Origin: a virus
Length of the DNA: 48,994 nucleotides
Direction: 5' to 3' (one strand)
Virus record (IMG/VR): IMGVR_UViG_3300024261_000050
Location: 1-48,994 of that record
The notes under the pieces are model-generated. The model had not been told where the DNA came from, made no database searches, and saw only the letters and a program-made list of their open reading frames with translations. Below, one piece after another: positions 8,613 through 16,420 of this stretch. Position 1 is the first letter of the stretch, and every line of letters begins with the position of its first letter. A program made the position numbers and the translations under genes.

Positions 8613-9011
8613 ATGAATAAACAAACGTTTATAAAAATAGTAAAGTGTCTTAGAAAGCAATATGCTTTAGAGCACGATTTCGCTAATGCAATGGAACCTG
8701 TTCTAGACGGCAGGTTTGTTCCACAAATATCTAACGACGTAATGGAAGCTTTTAGGCTTGCGCTCGTAAGTGCTACAGACGAAGATTTTGAAGACTGGGC
8801 CTGGTGGTGGTTGTACGACTGTAACGGGATAGATAAAGATTTGGAGCATGATTGGTTTATAAGAGATGCTAAAGAACAAAAAAACGAAGCCATCTTTACG
8901 CAAGGCACAAGAGAGCCTCTTGCGGCATTTAGTGATGGCAAAGAATACGCACCACGCAACGCCGAGGAGCTATATGAAATGATTGAACTTTTTAACGATG
9001 AGAAGGGATAA
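8613..9011 (+). CDS. Unknown phage protein
   Basis: 132 residues, with a Trp-rich segment near residue 58 (DWAWWWLYDC) and repeated acidic stretches. It follows the previous gene directly, with an AAGGAGAAATAAA ribosome-binding site. No family recognised. Confidence 0.6.
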   Translation: MNKQTFIKIVKCLRKQYALEHDFANAMEPVLDGRFVPQISNDVMEAFRLALVSATDEDFEDWAWWWLYDCNGIDKDLEHDWFIRDAKEQKNEAIFTQGTREPLAAFSDGKEYAPRNAEELYEMIELFNDEKG

Positions 9012-9028
9012 ATAATGAGGAGCATATA

Positions 9029-9376
9029 ATGTCAACTAGAGCAACATACACAATACACAATGAAGAGTTAAGACCTCAGACATACTACATACACCATGAT
9101 GGGTACGAAGCTGGGGCTAAAAGTTATTTTCAAGAAATGGTGGACTATGAGGGTCCGGGCAGTAATCAAGACCGCTTTATAAAAGCTAATATAGGAGCCA
9201 CGTTTACTTACGGTCGCGAGGCACATGGGGATACTGAATATCACTATGACTTGTCAGTAACAGGGCTAGTAACGATGCAGGAATCGGAGGGGTTTACTGA
9301 AGATGGGCCGAGAGACTGGGTAACTATAAAAACAATAGATCTAGATAAATGGTTGGAGGAAGTAAACAATGGGTAG
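9029..9376 (+). CDS. Conserved phage protein of unknown function
   Basis: 115 residues starting MSTRATYTIH, with a DGYEAGAKSYF segment, a pattern I recognise from small phage proteins of unknown function. A GAGGAG ribosome-binding site precedes the start. Confidence 0.65.
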   Translation: MSTRATYTIHNEELRPQTYYIHHDGYEAGAKSYFQEMVDYEGPGSNQDRFIKANIGATFTYGREAHGDTEYHYDLSVTGLVTMQESEGFTEDGPRDWVTIKTIDLDKWLEEVNNG

Positions 9377-9659
9377 AGAAAAACAATTGCAGGAAGTACC
9401 AATGACCAGAGAATACTTTATGGAGAAGAACGCCAGTAGTAATAAATCTATTGAGGTTTTTAGGATGAAGTGTTGTGACGAAGAAGTTGGGCGACATATC
9501 TTAAATAAAAATATACCAGAAGACTTGGAATTAGTTGAAGATCACTGTGAACGATACTTGCAAACTTACAAGAGTGCAGAGTCCATAACTCCTATTTATT
9601 GTAGTTGTGGTCGGCTCCAAGAATATGAAATTAGCCTGGATGGGAGGAAAACATGGTAA
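9369..9659 (+). CDS. Small Cys-containing protein
   Basis: 96 residues with a CC pair near residue 34 and a CSCG near residue 78. The cysteines may form a metal site. Overlaps both neighbours by a few bases, consistent with coupled translation. Confidence 0.55.
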   Translation: MGREKQLQEVPMTREYFMEKNASSNKSIEVFRMKCCDEEVGRHILNKNIPEDLELVEDHCERYLQTYKSAESITPIYCSCGRLQEYEISLDGRKTW

Positions 9660-9808
9660 CAACAGACAAAAAAGATAACTTAAGGTTTACGGTGCCCGGA
9701 GGAGGCTGGTTTTATATATGGCTTATTATGTGGGTAGGCGACCCTGACATAATAGACAGTATAATAGAAGTGATAAAGGCATTGTCATCCTGGATAGGGA
9801 GGTTATAA
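9653..9808 (+). CDS. Small membrane-associated protein
   Basis: 51 residues from ATG 9653 to TAA 9806-9808. A Trp-rich hydrophobic stretch near residues 15-30 (PGGGWFYIWLIMWVG) and a C-terminal amphipathic helix suggest membrane association. Preceded by GGGAGG and overlapping the upstream stop. Confidence 0.5.
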   Translation: MVTTDKKDNLRFTVPGGGWFYIWLIMWVGDPDIIDSIIEVIKALSSWIGRL

Positions 9809-9809
9809 A

Positions 9810-10142
9810 ATGATAAGTAAAAAACAAAGTATACATGATTTTGGCCCACATCTAGAAAAGATACTGGTTAGAATGTGTAAAGTTGTGGGGGCAGACCCCA
9901 ATACAATAGACTTTAAAACAGATAATTGGTATCACTTATATTCTTGGACACCAGAAACAGAGGCAAAATTCAAAGAGTGGATGGTAAAGTACCTTAGAAC
10001 AACTGCTGCTGCCAGGTCGGAGCTTTTCGGGCACGGGACTTATGTAAGAAAGGAATTACTTGAACGAGAAGTAGATATGTTTAACTTGAATTATGGGTGG
10101 AAGACTAAGAATTATGAGGATATAGAATGGGAGCAAGATTAA
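9810..10142 (+). CDS. Unknown protein
   Basis: 110 residues with an aromatic central segment (WYHLYSWTPETEAKFKEW). A GGGAGG ribosome-binding site lies just upstream. It overlaps the following small membrane-protein gene by 16 bases. Confidence 0.6.
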   Translation: MISKKQSIHDFGPHLEKILVRMCKVVGADPNTIDFKTDNWYHLYSWTPETEAKFKEWMVKYLRTTAAARSELFGHGTYVRKELLEREVDMFNLNYGWKTKNYEDIEWEQD

Positions 10143-10252
10143 TACAGGCTCTGAAAATTGTAACCTTACCATTTTTACTGATTATCGTATTAGTGGTCGG
10201 TACGTTTAGAGGGGTCGTCTCGCACATAAAAGAGATGGGGAAAAAAGAGTAA
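10127..10252 (+). CDS. Small single-pass membrane protein
   Basis: 41 residues from ATG 10127. One clear transmembrane segment spans about residues 9-27 (LKIVTLPFLLIIVLVVGTF), followed by a basic tail. Its stop overlaps the next start as TAATG. Function unknown. Confidence 0.55.
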   Translation: MGARLIQALKIVTLPFLLIIVLVVGTFRGVVSHIKEMGKKE

Positions 10253-10818
10253 TGAATTACTTCACAAGTGACCTTCATTTTAATCACGCTAAAATATGTG
10301 ACTATACAAAGCGTCCATGGAAAGAAGATGTGGAAAAAATGAATAGTACACTTATAAATAATATTAATTCTAGGGTAAAACCTAGCGACACTTTATACCA
10401 CGTTGGTGATTTTGCTTTTAAAGGCGGGTGGCAAGGTGGGAAAGAAGCTGCCCAACATTTTGAGGATAGAATTAATTGCAAAGTTATTCATGTACTAGGA
10501 AATCATGACCGTAATAACCACATAAAAAACAGTATTAGATATGCTGAAATGTGGTTTGGCAATAAACGATGGTGCTTACAACATCACCCACCAGAGCCTA
10601 GACAGTTGAGACGGTTTCCGTACGCAGGAGATACTACCACGGTTTATTTAGTAGGCCATGTCCATGAAGCATGGAAACATAAATGGGTAGAAGATTTTCT
10701 TGTAATTAATGTAGGTACAGATGTTTGGAATTACAGGCCTATAAACACAAGTGAAATAGTAGTATATGCAGATAGATGTATTAAACGATTAACCAAAGGA
10801 ATAGATAATGCCAAATAA
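10252..10818 (+). CDS. Metallophosphoesterase, second copy
   Basis: 188 residues with the motifs SDLHFNH (residues 6-12), VGDFAF near residue 51, GNHDR near residue 83 and GHVHEAW near residue 140. These are the metal ligands of calcineurin-like phosphoesterases. The SDLHFNH and GNHD layout is the one common in phage-encoded phosphoesterases. It differs clearly from the enzyme at 6511, so the two are not a recent duplication. Substrate unknown. Confidence 0.88.
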   Translation: MNYFTSDLHFNHAKICDYTKRPWKEDVEKMNSTLINNINSRVKPSDTLYHVGDFAFKGGWQGGKEAAQHFEDRINCKVIHVLGNHDRNNHIKNSIRYAEMWFGNKRWCLQHHPPEPRQLRRFPYAGDTTTVYLVGHVHEAWKHKWVEDFLVINVGTDVWNYRPINTSEIVVYADRCIKRLTKGIDNAK

Positions 10819-11080
10819 TAACTGGGAATCGCAGAGAGCAGAAATTGCGGCTTGGCTTTCTGGTTGGTCTGGAATGATTAAAAAATGGGTTGATAAAATC
10901 CTAGACTCAGACCATGACGTTGACAAGAATAAAATTATAAACACTCTAACAGAGTGGATTAAATATCTTGAAGACACAAAACTAAAGATAATAAAAATGA
11001 ACAGTACACCTCCCAAAGAAGAACCTGAGGGGTATGTCTCTAAAGAAACTAACGAAGACAAACAAAACTTAACCGAGTAG
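10808..11080 (+). CDS. Unknown small protein
   Basis: 90 residues, helical and Trp/Lys-rich in the first half, acidic and Pro-rich in the last 25 residues. Overlaps the phosphoesterase gene by 11 bases. No family recognised. Confidence 0.55.
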   Translation: MPNNNWESQRAEIAAWLSGWSGMIKKWVDKILDSDHDVDKNKIINTLTEWIKYLEDTKLKIIKMNSTPPKEEPEGYVSKETNEDKQNLTE

Positions 11081-11099
11081 CAACAAACCAAAATCAACA

Positions 11100-11231
11100 A
11101 TGAAAATGAACAAAGAAGCTATTTCTGCCCGTAGTAAGATATACTACGAAGGTAACAAAGAAGCTATTGCCGCTAAGAGTAAGGTATATAGGGAAGTTAA
11201 CAAAGAAGCTATTTCCCCTCCCATTAACTGA
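11100..11231 (+). CDS. 43-residue tandem-repeat peptide
   Basis: From ATG 11100 to TGA 11229-11231. It is built of a 15-residue unit of the form NKEAIxAxSKxYxEx repeated twice and then truncated (NKEAISPPIN). Such N-K-E repeats occur as linker repeats next to HNH-type endonuclease domains, so this may be the remnant of a larger gene, but it may also be an intact small protein. No ribosome-binding site is obvious. Confidence 0.4.
   Translation: MKMNKEAISARSKIYYEGNKEAIAAKSKVYREVNKEAISPPIN
11109..11213 (+). repeat. 45-bp tandem repeat
   Basis: The 15-base sequence AACAAAGAAGCTATT recurs at 11109, 11154 and 11199, exactly 45 bases apart, within diverged 45-base units. The period is a multiple of three and the frame stays open, so the repeat is coding. 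Confidence 0.8.
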
Positions 11232-11245
11232 GGGTAAATAAAAAA

Positions 11246-11426
11246 TAGCCGAGCAACCACAAACCCACTGGTATTTAGGTCTTCAAGGGGAATGGAATGC
11301 GAACTTGATGTAAATCCTGCTCGGCTAAAGGCTGGGCGCACACTTGCCCAAAAAGTGGGTGGTATGCCTATAAGAATGATGGACGAAAAGCCAGCATGGT
11401 AACAGGCCAGTATGCATACCACTTTT
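11246..11426 (+). repeat. Two consecutive inverted repeats (structured region)
   Basis: First pair: TAGCCGAGCA at 11246-11255 with its perfect complement TGCTCGGCTA at 11318-11327. Second pair: 11351-11367 with GCATACCACTTTT at 11414-11426, 13 paired bases with a four-base bulge. Together they would form two adjacent stem-loops of about 80 bases each. This could be a small noncoding RNA. No T-run follows, so they are not ordinary terminators. Confidence 0.55.
11292..11402 (+). CDS. Putative 36-residue peptide
   Basis: From ATG 11292, preceded by AAGGGG, to TAA 11400-11402, reading MECELDVNPARLKAGRT and ending DEKPAW. It lies inside the inverted-repeat region, so either the peptide or the RNA structure, or both, may be the functional element. 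Confidence 0.3.
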   Translation: MECELDVNPARLKAGRTLAQKVGGMPIRMMDEKPAW

Positions 11427-11451
11427 AGTAACTAATAAGGAAACAAATAAC

Positions 11452-11526
11452 ATGATCACATTTAACGATTATTTAGGGTCAATGAAATACACGGACCAAG
11501 AGGACATCCTCTTGAACAAGACATAG
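11452..11526 (+). CDS. Putative 24-residue peptide
   Basis: Reads MITFNDYLGSMKYTDQED and ends ILLNKT, with an AAGGAAAC ribosome-binding site ten bases upstream. Too short for family assignment. Confidence 0.35.
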   Translation: MITFNDYLGSMKYTDQEDILLNKT

Positions 11527-11571
11527 AAGAAATACTAATTAAAAATTCAAACACAACAATCAGGAAATAAC

Positions 11572-11751
11572 ATGAATAACACAAAACAAATATACGAACA
11601 CATAACAGCATTATACATGGACTTCGTAGATAACCATGAAGAAAGCATGAACGGAAACAAAGCAGCTGGAAGCAGAGCACGTAAAGCACTTGGCGAGATT
11701 AAGAAACTTGTAACTGCTTATCGTAAAGCATCTGTAGAGGCATCAAAATAA
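11572..11751 (+). CDS. Histone H1-like DNA-binding protein
   Basis: 59 residues from ATG 11572 (AGGAAATAAC upstream) to TAA 11749-11751. The segment NKAAGSRARKALGEIKKL followed by TAYRKAS matches the short histone H1-like (Hc1-type) proteins found in bacteria and phages, in which a basic helix binds DNA without sequence specificity. Probable role: compaction or regulation of phage or host DNA, inferred from the family. The stop overlaps the next start (TAATG). Confidence 0.7.
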   Translation: MNNTKQIYEHITALYMDFVDNHEESMNGNKAAGSRARKALGEIKKLVTAYRKASVEASK

Positions 11752-12065
11752 TGAAAGTAAATCTTTTAATGCAGGTAAATGACGTAAGTCTGACTGCTGA
11801 AAATATAACACTAACTAAAGCATTTGAAACTATGCATACTACGCTTAGATTTACAGATGTGGATAAAGAGTCTAAGATTGGGGTTTCATTGTCGGGAACA
11901 GATAAGTATTCTGACAATTATTGGCGTTTAGGGTCTGGTACACATAGTAACTTCTATGAAATGGTCGGAGATATTAATGACACACTTACAACCTCTCCAG
12001 GTTGGCCAACGGGGCTTAAGATTCCTAAAAGATTCATTAAAAAATGGGAGCTTAATGAGGCATAA
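11751..12065 (+). CDS. Unknown protein
   Basis: 104 residues, mixed alpha/beta composition, no recognisable motif. Coupled to the histone-like gene by TAATG and overlapping the next gene by 11 bases. Confidence 0.55.
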   Translation: MKVNLLMQVNDVSLTAENITLTKAFETMHTTLRFTDVDKESKIGVSLSGTDKYSDNYWRLGSGTHSNFYEMVGDINDTLTTSPGWPTGLKIPKRFIKKWELNEA

Positions 12066-12264
12066 ATTAAGAACTATAGACAAAGGACAGTTTTATATAC
12101 AACTATTCACAGCTATTTTATTTATGTATAAATCTATAGAGGTATCGCCCATAAGCCCTATAAATGTTTTAATCGGCTTATTGTTACTAACAGGATGGTC
12201 TTTAGGGGCCGTTAGACATAGAACTGTTAGAAGGAGATTAAGAAATAATGAAAACAAAAACTAA
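12055..12264 (+). CDS. Small membrane protein
   Basis: 69 residues. Start ATG 12055 is chosen because GGGAG lies just upstream and it overlaps the previous stop; an upstream in-frame ATG would run through the previous gene. Two hydrophobic segments (FYIQLFTAILFMY and INVLIGLLLLTGWSLGA) and a very basic C-terminus (RHRTVRRRLR) suggest a two-pass membrane protein with a cytoplasmic tail. Confidence 0.55.
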   Translation: MRHKLRTIDKGQFYIQLFTAILFMYKSIEVSPISPINVLIGLLLLTGWSLGAVRHRTVRRRLRNNENKN

Positions 12265-13390
12265 ATTCGGACCCATATATGCATTAGCTTCGAATGGTAA
12301 GATAAAAATATGGCAAGCAATTATCCGCCCAACTGATCGCGGTGCTTATATAACGTATAAATATGGCTACGATGATGGACAGCAACAAACACAAATGAGA
12401 GAAGTATTTGAAGGTAAAAATCTCGGTAAAAAGAATGAGACTACTGCATTTGAGCAAGCTTGTAAGGACGCTGAAAGTAAATACAATAAAAAATGTGATG
12501 CAGGCTATCAAGCGGATAAGGATGGATTAACCGTCCCAATTTTACCAATGTTAGCTCACTCTTATAGTAAGCGAGGTCATAACATAAATTGGCCCTGCTA
12601 TATTCAACCAAAGATAGACGGAATTCGCTGTACTTTCACAATGAAAAACGATGTTATTACAATGTTTACACGGAAAGGTAAAGAGTTTACCCCATTACCC
12701 CATTTAGATGGTGCTATCCGATTGTTATATGAAAATGTACAGTCTAACCACTTCTCTACTGAAGATTTATATTTTGATGGAGAAATGTATTCTGATACTT
12801 TAACCTTTCAAGAATTAGCAGGAACGCTTCGCAGACATAAAAATACAGATGAAACTCTTAACCAAATATATTTAGTTGTATTTGATATATTCTATTTAAG
12901 TAAAGATAGGGCGTATGATTTTGGGTTTAGAACGGCTTTATTAGACCAATTTTTTGAGTCGTATACAAGTAGTTATATTAAGTTAATTGAGACTGAGCAG
13001 GTGACCGATGAGGCAATGGTTCACGAGCAACACCAGGAGTATATTGAAGCTGGTTACGAGGGCATAATGCTGCGTAACGCATTAGGTGCCTACAAACTAA
13101 ACCAGCGTTCTGCTGATCTTCAGAAACTTAAAATGTTTCAAGACGAAGAATTTGAAATAGTTGGTTTTAAAGAAGGAGAGGGCGTTGAAGAAGGTTGTGT
13201 AGTATGGCAATGTACTACAGGGGCATATACTTTCTGGGTTAGGCCAAGAGGTACTCAGGAGATACGAAAAGAATTGTTTAAACACGGATATGACTATATT
13301 GGAAAACAACTTACAGTACGTTATCAAGAATTAACTGATGACGGGAAACCTAGATTTCCCGTGGGAATTTCAATACGAGACTATGAATAA
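12248..13390 (+). CDS. ATP-dependent DNA ligase
   Basis: 380 residues. The adenylation motif KIDGIR is at residues 122-127 (Lys122 predicted to be adenylated). It is followed by FDGEMY, FDIFYL, EGIMLRN and a basic LQKLKMF motif V, in the order expected for the nucleotidyltransferase domain, and then an OB-fold-like C-terminus. About 95 residues precede the catalytic domain and include a Trp/Tyr-rich stretch (IWQAIIRPTDRGAYITYKYG) that may bind DNA. It seals nicks in phage DNA during replication or repair. It overlaps both neighbours. Confidence 0.9.
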   Translation: MKTKTKFGPIYALASNGKIKIWQAIIRPTDRGAYITYKYGYDDGQQQTQMREVFEGKNLGKKNETTAFEQACKDAESKYNKKCDAGYQADKDGLTVPILPMLAHSYSKRGHNINWPCYIQPKIDGIRCTFTMKNDVITMFTRKGKEFTPLPHLDGAIRLLYENVQSNHFSTEDLYFDGEMYSDTLTFQELAGTLRRHKNTDETLNQIYLVVFDIFYLSKDRAYDFGFRTALLDQFFESYTSSYIKLIETEQVTDEAMVHEQHQEYIEAGYEGIMLRNALGAYKLNQRSADLQKLKMFQDEEFEIVGFKEGEGVEEGCVVWQCTTGAYTFWVRPRGTQEIRKELFKHGYDYIGKQLTVRYQELTDDGKPRFPVGISIRDYE

Positions 13391-13658
13391 AAAAGAAACA
13401 ATGAAAGAACTAATAGCTGAAGCTAACCCAGAAGCAATGTTAGCAGACGGGTTCGACGACGCCTTAATTGGGTATACAGATGGTAGCAATGTTATCGCAG
13501 TTTATGACAGAGATAGGTGCGTAAGCATACTAAACCAAGACATGCCACTAGAAGATGCTGAAGATTACTTTTATTACAACGTAATAGGATCGTATGTAGG
13601 TGAGTATACTCCTATATTTATTAAAGTATTTAACAAAGAAGAGGAATTTAATGACTAG
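13383..13658 (+). CDS. Conserved phage protein of unknown function
   Basis: 91 residues. Start ATG 13383 overlaps the ligase end. The segments MLADGFDDALIGY and EDAEDYFYYNVIGSYVGEYTP are characteristic of a small phage family without known function. Confidence 0.65.
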   Translation: MNKKETMKELIAEANPEAMLADGFDDALIGYTDGSNVIAVYDRDRCVSILNQDMPLEDAEDYFYYNVIGSYVGEYTPIFIKVFNKEEEFND

Positions 13659-13833
13659 AAAAGAGGTTATAAAAACAAGTGGGCAGTTTTCAATATATGG
13701 GGTATTTAGGTTTTCAACTTATATGCTTTCAGCAGTATCTTTATATATAGAGGACTTTCAGATGGCTGCTATCACTTTAGGGTTTGGAGCACTACTTGGT
13801 TTTATCAGACGTGTAGCAAGAATTTGGGAATAA
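13651..13833 (+). CDS. Small membrane protein
   Basis: 60 residues starting MTRKEVIKT, chosen because GAGGAATTTA precedes ATG 13651. A hydrophobic stretch (ITLGFGALLGFI) and a preceding amphipathic segment suggest one or two membrane passes. Function unknown. Confidence 0.5.
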   Translation: MTRKEVIKTSGQFSIYGVFRFSTYMLSAVSLYIEDFQMAAITLGFGALLGFIRRVARIWE

Positions 13834-13836
13834 GTC

Positions 13837-13865
13837 TTGATCGTTTAAGATTTATATACTATATT
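13837..13865 (+). promoter_or_regulatory. Candidate sigma70-like promoter for Hsp20
   Basis: TTGATC at 13837-13842 and TATATT at 13860-13865 are separated by 17 bases, followed by AAAG. The same arrangement is seen before the HNH gene at 15394. It lies about 95 bases upstream of the Hsp20 start. Confidence 0.45.
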
Positions 13866-13958
13866 AAAGAATAACCGTACTTAGATAGGCGGTGAACAAA
13901 AAACCCGTAGTGATCTAACGACACTACAATCAAACCTTACTATATGGAGGAATTACAC

Positions 13959-14381
13959 ATGACAAATGCATTATACACACAACACACGGGTCTATTCGAC
14001 CTATTTTTTAGAGACTATATTAGAGACGAAGTTTATTCGCCACTACCTGATAAAGTTCATTACCCCACAGATATATACGAAGATGCCATTGGGCTATCAA
14101 TTGACATAGTTGCAATTGGAGCGCAGAAGGATGATGTCAGTATATTAACAGAAGACGGTAATACTCTAAAAGTAACTTACAAAAATACTAGTAAACCTAT
14201 GGATGAAAATGTGAAGCATTGGCATTCTAGGAATATAACTAGAAAGGATTTTGAATTTGGATGGACTATTCCTACGAAATTCAATCTTACAAAAATAAGC
14301 GCTGAGTATGAAGGGGGAGTCATTAAATTTCGAATACCTTTTTCAGAGGCGTCTAAACCTAAAGAAATAAAATTAGGATAA
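13959..14381 (+). CDS. Small heat-shock protein (Hsp20/alpha-crystallin)
   Basis: 140 residues from ATG 13959, chosen for its GGAGG site 8 bases upstream. The alpha-crystallin domain covers about residues 35-135: PTDIYEDAIGLSIDIVAIGAQ opens it, KDDVSILTEDGNTLKVTYK follows, and EYEGGVIKFRIPF is the closing strand with the G-x-(I/L)-x-I type motif. Such ATP-independent holdases keep unfolded proteins soluble; several large phages carry one. It forms a single transcription unit with its own promoter and terminator. Confidence 0.88.
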   Translation: MTNALYTQHTGLFDLFFRDYIRDEVYSPLPDKVHYPTDIYEDAIGLSIDIVAIGAQKDDVSILTEDGNTLKVTYKNTSKPMDENVKHWHSRNITRKDFEFGWTIPTKFNLTKISAEYEGGVIKFRIPFSEASKPKEIKLG

Positions 14382-14426
14382 ATGACAGTATAAAATAACT
14401 AAGTTTACGCCTATCTAATACAGCTT

Positions 14427-14453
14427 AAGCCCCACTTATTAGTGGGGCTTTCT
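14427..14453 (+). terminator. Rho-independent terminator after Hsp20
   Basis: Perfect stem AAGCCCCAC / GTGGGGCTT with a 6-base loop, followed by a short T-rich tail (TCTATT). Confidence 0.85.
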
Positions 14454-14478
14454 ATTAATAATAACTTGGAGACAAGCT

Positions 14479-14661
14479 TTGAAAAATAATACTAACGAAA
14501 ATACGTCTATATTTGGTAGTTTTAAAACACAAGACGATATAAATCATTCTTACGGCATGCTTATGAAAAGCCTCCCTAAAAAAAGTAGAGGTGCAGTAAC
14601 AATTTTTATAGGACGTTTAGAAGAGACTTTAAAACAATGGAAGGGAAATAGAAATGAATAG
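14479..14661 (+). CDS. Small unknown protein (TTG start)
   Basis: 60 residues starting at TTG 14479, with TTGGAGA about ten bases upstream. The frame opens shortly after the terminator and overlaps the nuclease gene, suggesting a two-gene unit. No family recognised. Confidence 0.5.
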   Translation: MKNNTNENTSIFGSFKTQDDINHSYGMLMKSLPKKSRGAVTIFIGRLEETLKQWKGNRNE

Positions 14662-15376
14662 TTTATTTGATGACAATCTTCTATTCAATGAGAAGAAACA
14701 TAAGTACTCTTTAAAAAATAGGCCAGACTTTGTTTTTACTAGTACAACTACGATGATACACAAATTTTTCCCTGTCTTTAACGGGCCTAGAATTGCTCAG
14801 AATTTAATCGATAGTGTGCCTAAATATTCTGGAATGACAAAAGAAGCGGTAATGAAGGATTGGAGAAAGAGTGCTACGGACGGAACAAGGGTTCACAATG
14901 AGTTAGAAAAATACGTCCTAAATAGGCGCACTAAGCCTAAGGAAGAAAAGTCTAAACAAGGAGTTCAATGGTTAAAGGACAGGGTTTTTACGCAAAAAAA
15001 TTGGGTAGTATATCCGGAAGCAGCCATGTTTAGTACAGATATAGGTATTTCCGGTACAGCTGATTTATTAATACATAATACAGAAACAGATGAGTATGTT
15101 ATTGGGGATTGGAAAACAAATAAAAAGATAACTAAAACTTCTTACGGTAATAAAGTAGGCACAAGGCAAGCAACTAGACACTTAAAAGATTGTAACTACA
15201 ACCATTACGCCCTTCAGTTTAGCATGTATAGGTATATACTAGAAAAATACTACGGGTTGAATATAAAAAATTCTTTTCTCATTCATCTTAGTAAGGGTAG
15301 CTATAAAGACTATAAGATGCCTTACCTTAAAAATGAGATTAAGAACATGTTAAGAGACTATGAGTCTATAAAATAA
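14654..15376 (+). CDS. PD-(D/E)XK family exonuclease
   Basis: 240 residues. The core of a Cas4/RecB-like nuclease is visible: an early TRVHNELEKY helix (His-Glu) near residue 78, ISGTADLLI near residue 138 (Asp), VIGDWKTNK near residue 154 (the D-x-K element), and ALQFSMYRYILE near residue 190 (the QxxxY motif). Such enzymes degrade or resect DNA ends during phage recombination or host DNA breakdown. It overlaps the upstream small gene by 8 bases. Confidence 0.82.
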   Translation: MNSLFDDNLLFNEKKHKYSLKNRPDFVFTSTTTMIHKFFPVFNGPRIAQNLIDSVPKYSGMTKEAVMKDWRKSATDGTRVHNELEKYVLNRRTKPKEEKSKQGVQWLKDRVFTQKNWVVYPEAAMFSTDIGISGTADLLIHNTETDEYVIGDWKTNKKITKTSYGNKVGTRQATRHLKDCNYNHYALQFSMYRYILEKYYGLNIKNSFLIHLSKGSYKDYKMPYLKNEIKNMLRDYESIK

Positions 15377-15393
15377 TTGTTGTATAACAGTCC

Positions 15394-15422
15394 TTGATTT
15401 ACCGATTATTTATTCTTATATT
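15394..15422 (+). promoter_or_regulatory. Candidate promoter for the HNH gene
   Basis: TTGATT at 15394-15399, a 17-base spacer, and TATATT at 15417-15422 followed by AAAG. The -10 element ends only 5 bases before ATG 15428, so the transcript may be leaderless or the true start may lie further downstream. Confidence 0.45.
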
Positions 15423-15427
15423 AAAGT

Positions 15428-15772
15428 ATGAGAAAAAATAAATATATTGAAAAAGAGTGCCAGAAGCACGGGGAAACGACTTACGTGTTAGAGAGTAGCG
15501 GGTACTATAGGTGTAAAAAGTGTCGTGTAGCTAATATGAGTAAATCAAGAAAAAACTTAAAGAGAAGGTTGGTGAGCCATTATGGTGGGGAATGTACTTC
15601 TTGTGGGTATGACAAGACTATTGAAGCTTTGGTTTTCCATCATAGAGTTCCTAAAAATAAAAGCTTCTCTATTTCTAGTACCGTGAGAAATTTTAAAGAA
15701 ATGACAAAGGAGGCTAAAAAGTGTGATTTATTGTGTGCTAATTGTCACGCAGAAACGCATGCTAAAGATTAG
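15428..15772 (+). CDS. HNH endonuclease (free-standing)
   Basis: 114 residues. The HNH core is visible as CTSCGYDKTIEALVFHHRVP followed by LLCANCHAETH, with two CxxC pairs that bind structural zinc and the HH/N/H catalytic residues. A further CKKC pair lies in the N-terminal part. Such genes are often self-spreading homing endonucleases. It ends against the oppositely oriented pilin-like cluster and may have carried that cluster in. Confidence 0.88.
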   Translation: MRKNKYIEKECQKHGETTYVLESSGYYRCKKCRVANMSKSRKNLKRRLVSHYGGECTSCGYDKTIEALVFHHRVPKNKSFSISSTVRNFKEMTKEAKKCDLLCANCHAETHAKD

Positions 15773-16016
15773 TAGTCGCAAATCTGATAGCTTTTTTTCG
15801 ATACCATAAGAAAGTAAGTATCTCATCTTCTGCTTCAGCACCACGAACACCTGCAACTGTGGTTACTTTTTCAACTTCATATTCTTTTGTTGTGACTTCT
15901 TCAATTTCATTCCAGACTGTGTTATCCCACTCAATATCGTCAAGGGGCAAATCTTTACCTACCCCTTGACAAAATACTAAGCTACTAAGGAGTGGTATAC
16001 TCAGTAGGACTTTCAT
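15762..16016 (-). CDS. Secreted protein next to the pilin genes
   Basis: 84 residues with an N-terminal signal sequence (MKVLLSIPLLSSLVFCQG) that could be cleaved before or at the Cys. The remaining 65 residues are acidic and Trp-containing. It overlaps the pilin-like gene upstream by 32 bases and the HNH gene tail by 11 bases. Probably exported and functionally linked to the pilins; no family recognised. Stop TAG. Confidence 0.55.
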   Translation of the reverse strand: MKVLLSIPLLSSLVFCQGVGKDLPLDDIEWDNTVWNEIEEVTTKEYEVEKVTTVAGVRGAEAEDEILTFLWYRKKAIRFATTNL

Positions 16017-16410
16017 CTAAACTGAACGCTAATGAGTCATAAGAATAGTACCATATTTCATCATTTGCCCGCCTGTGAAAGATGGCAGGTGACGTTAATG
16101 CAGTCTTATCAAACTGCCACTCGTTATCTTCATCAGGAATTCCTAATGTCATAGTAACTATAATATTACGAGTTCTTTCTAATACTGACAAAGGGTGTCC
16201 TGGCCATGCTTCCTTACCATCAGTAATTAATCTGATATCTGCTTCAGATTCTAACCCTATCCAAATATTATTAACAACTGCTTTCTCAGCGGCTATCTCA
16301 GCTTTAGCTATTGTATTTGCATAGCGAGGCAGAGCAACTGCCGCTAATATGCCTAATATAATTGTAGTCATTACTAGCTCAATAAGAGTAAATCCTTTGT
16401 TGTTTTTCAT
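15985..16410 (-). CDS. Type IV pilin / type II pseudopilin-like protein
   Basis: 141 residues. The prepilin signature is textbook: a short basic leader ending in Gly, then FTLIELV with Glu at position +5, then a hydrophobic helix (MTTIILGILAAVALPRYA). Prepilin peptidase would cut after Gly6 and the helix would pack into a pilus or pseudopilus core. The C-terminal part is a globular, Trp-containing domain. Pilin genes are rare in phage genomes; this one may alter host pili (superinfection exclusion) or serve in the virion, both inferences. Confidence 0.82.
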   Translation of the reverse strand: MKNNKGFTLIELVMTTIILGILAAVALPRYANTIAKAEIAAEKAVVNNIWIGLESEADIRLITDGKEAWPGHPLSVLERTRNIIVTMTLGIPDEDNEWQFDKTALTSPAIFHRRANDEIWYYSYDSLAFSLDESPTEYTTP

Positions 16411-16420
16411 GGTATCTTTT

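Noticed and set aside
11246-11327. tRNA gene at the first inverted repeat
   Set aside because: The ends pair like an acceptor stem and ACCA/TGGT could be a D-stem, but no valid anticodon or T-arm can be folded.
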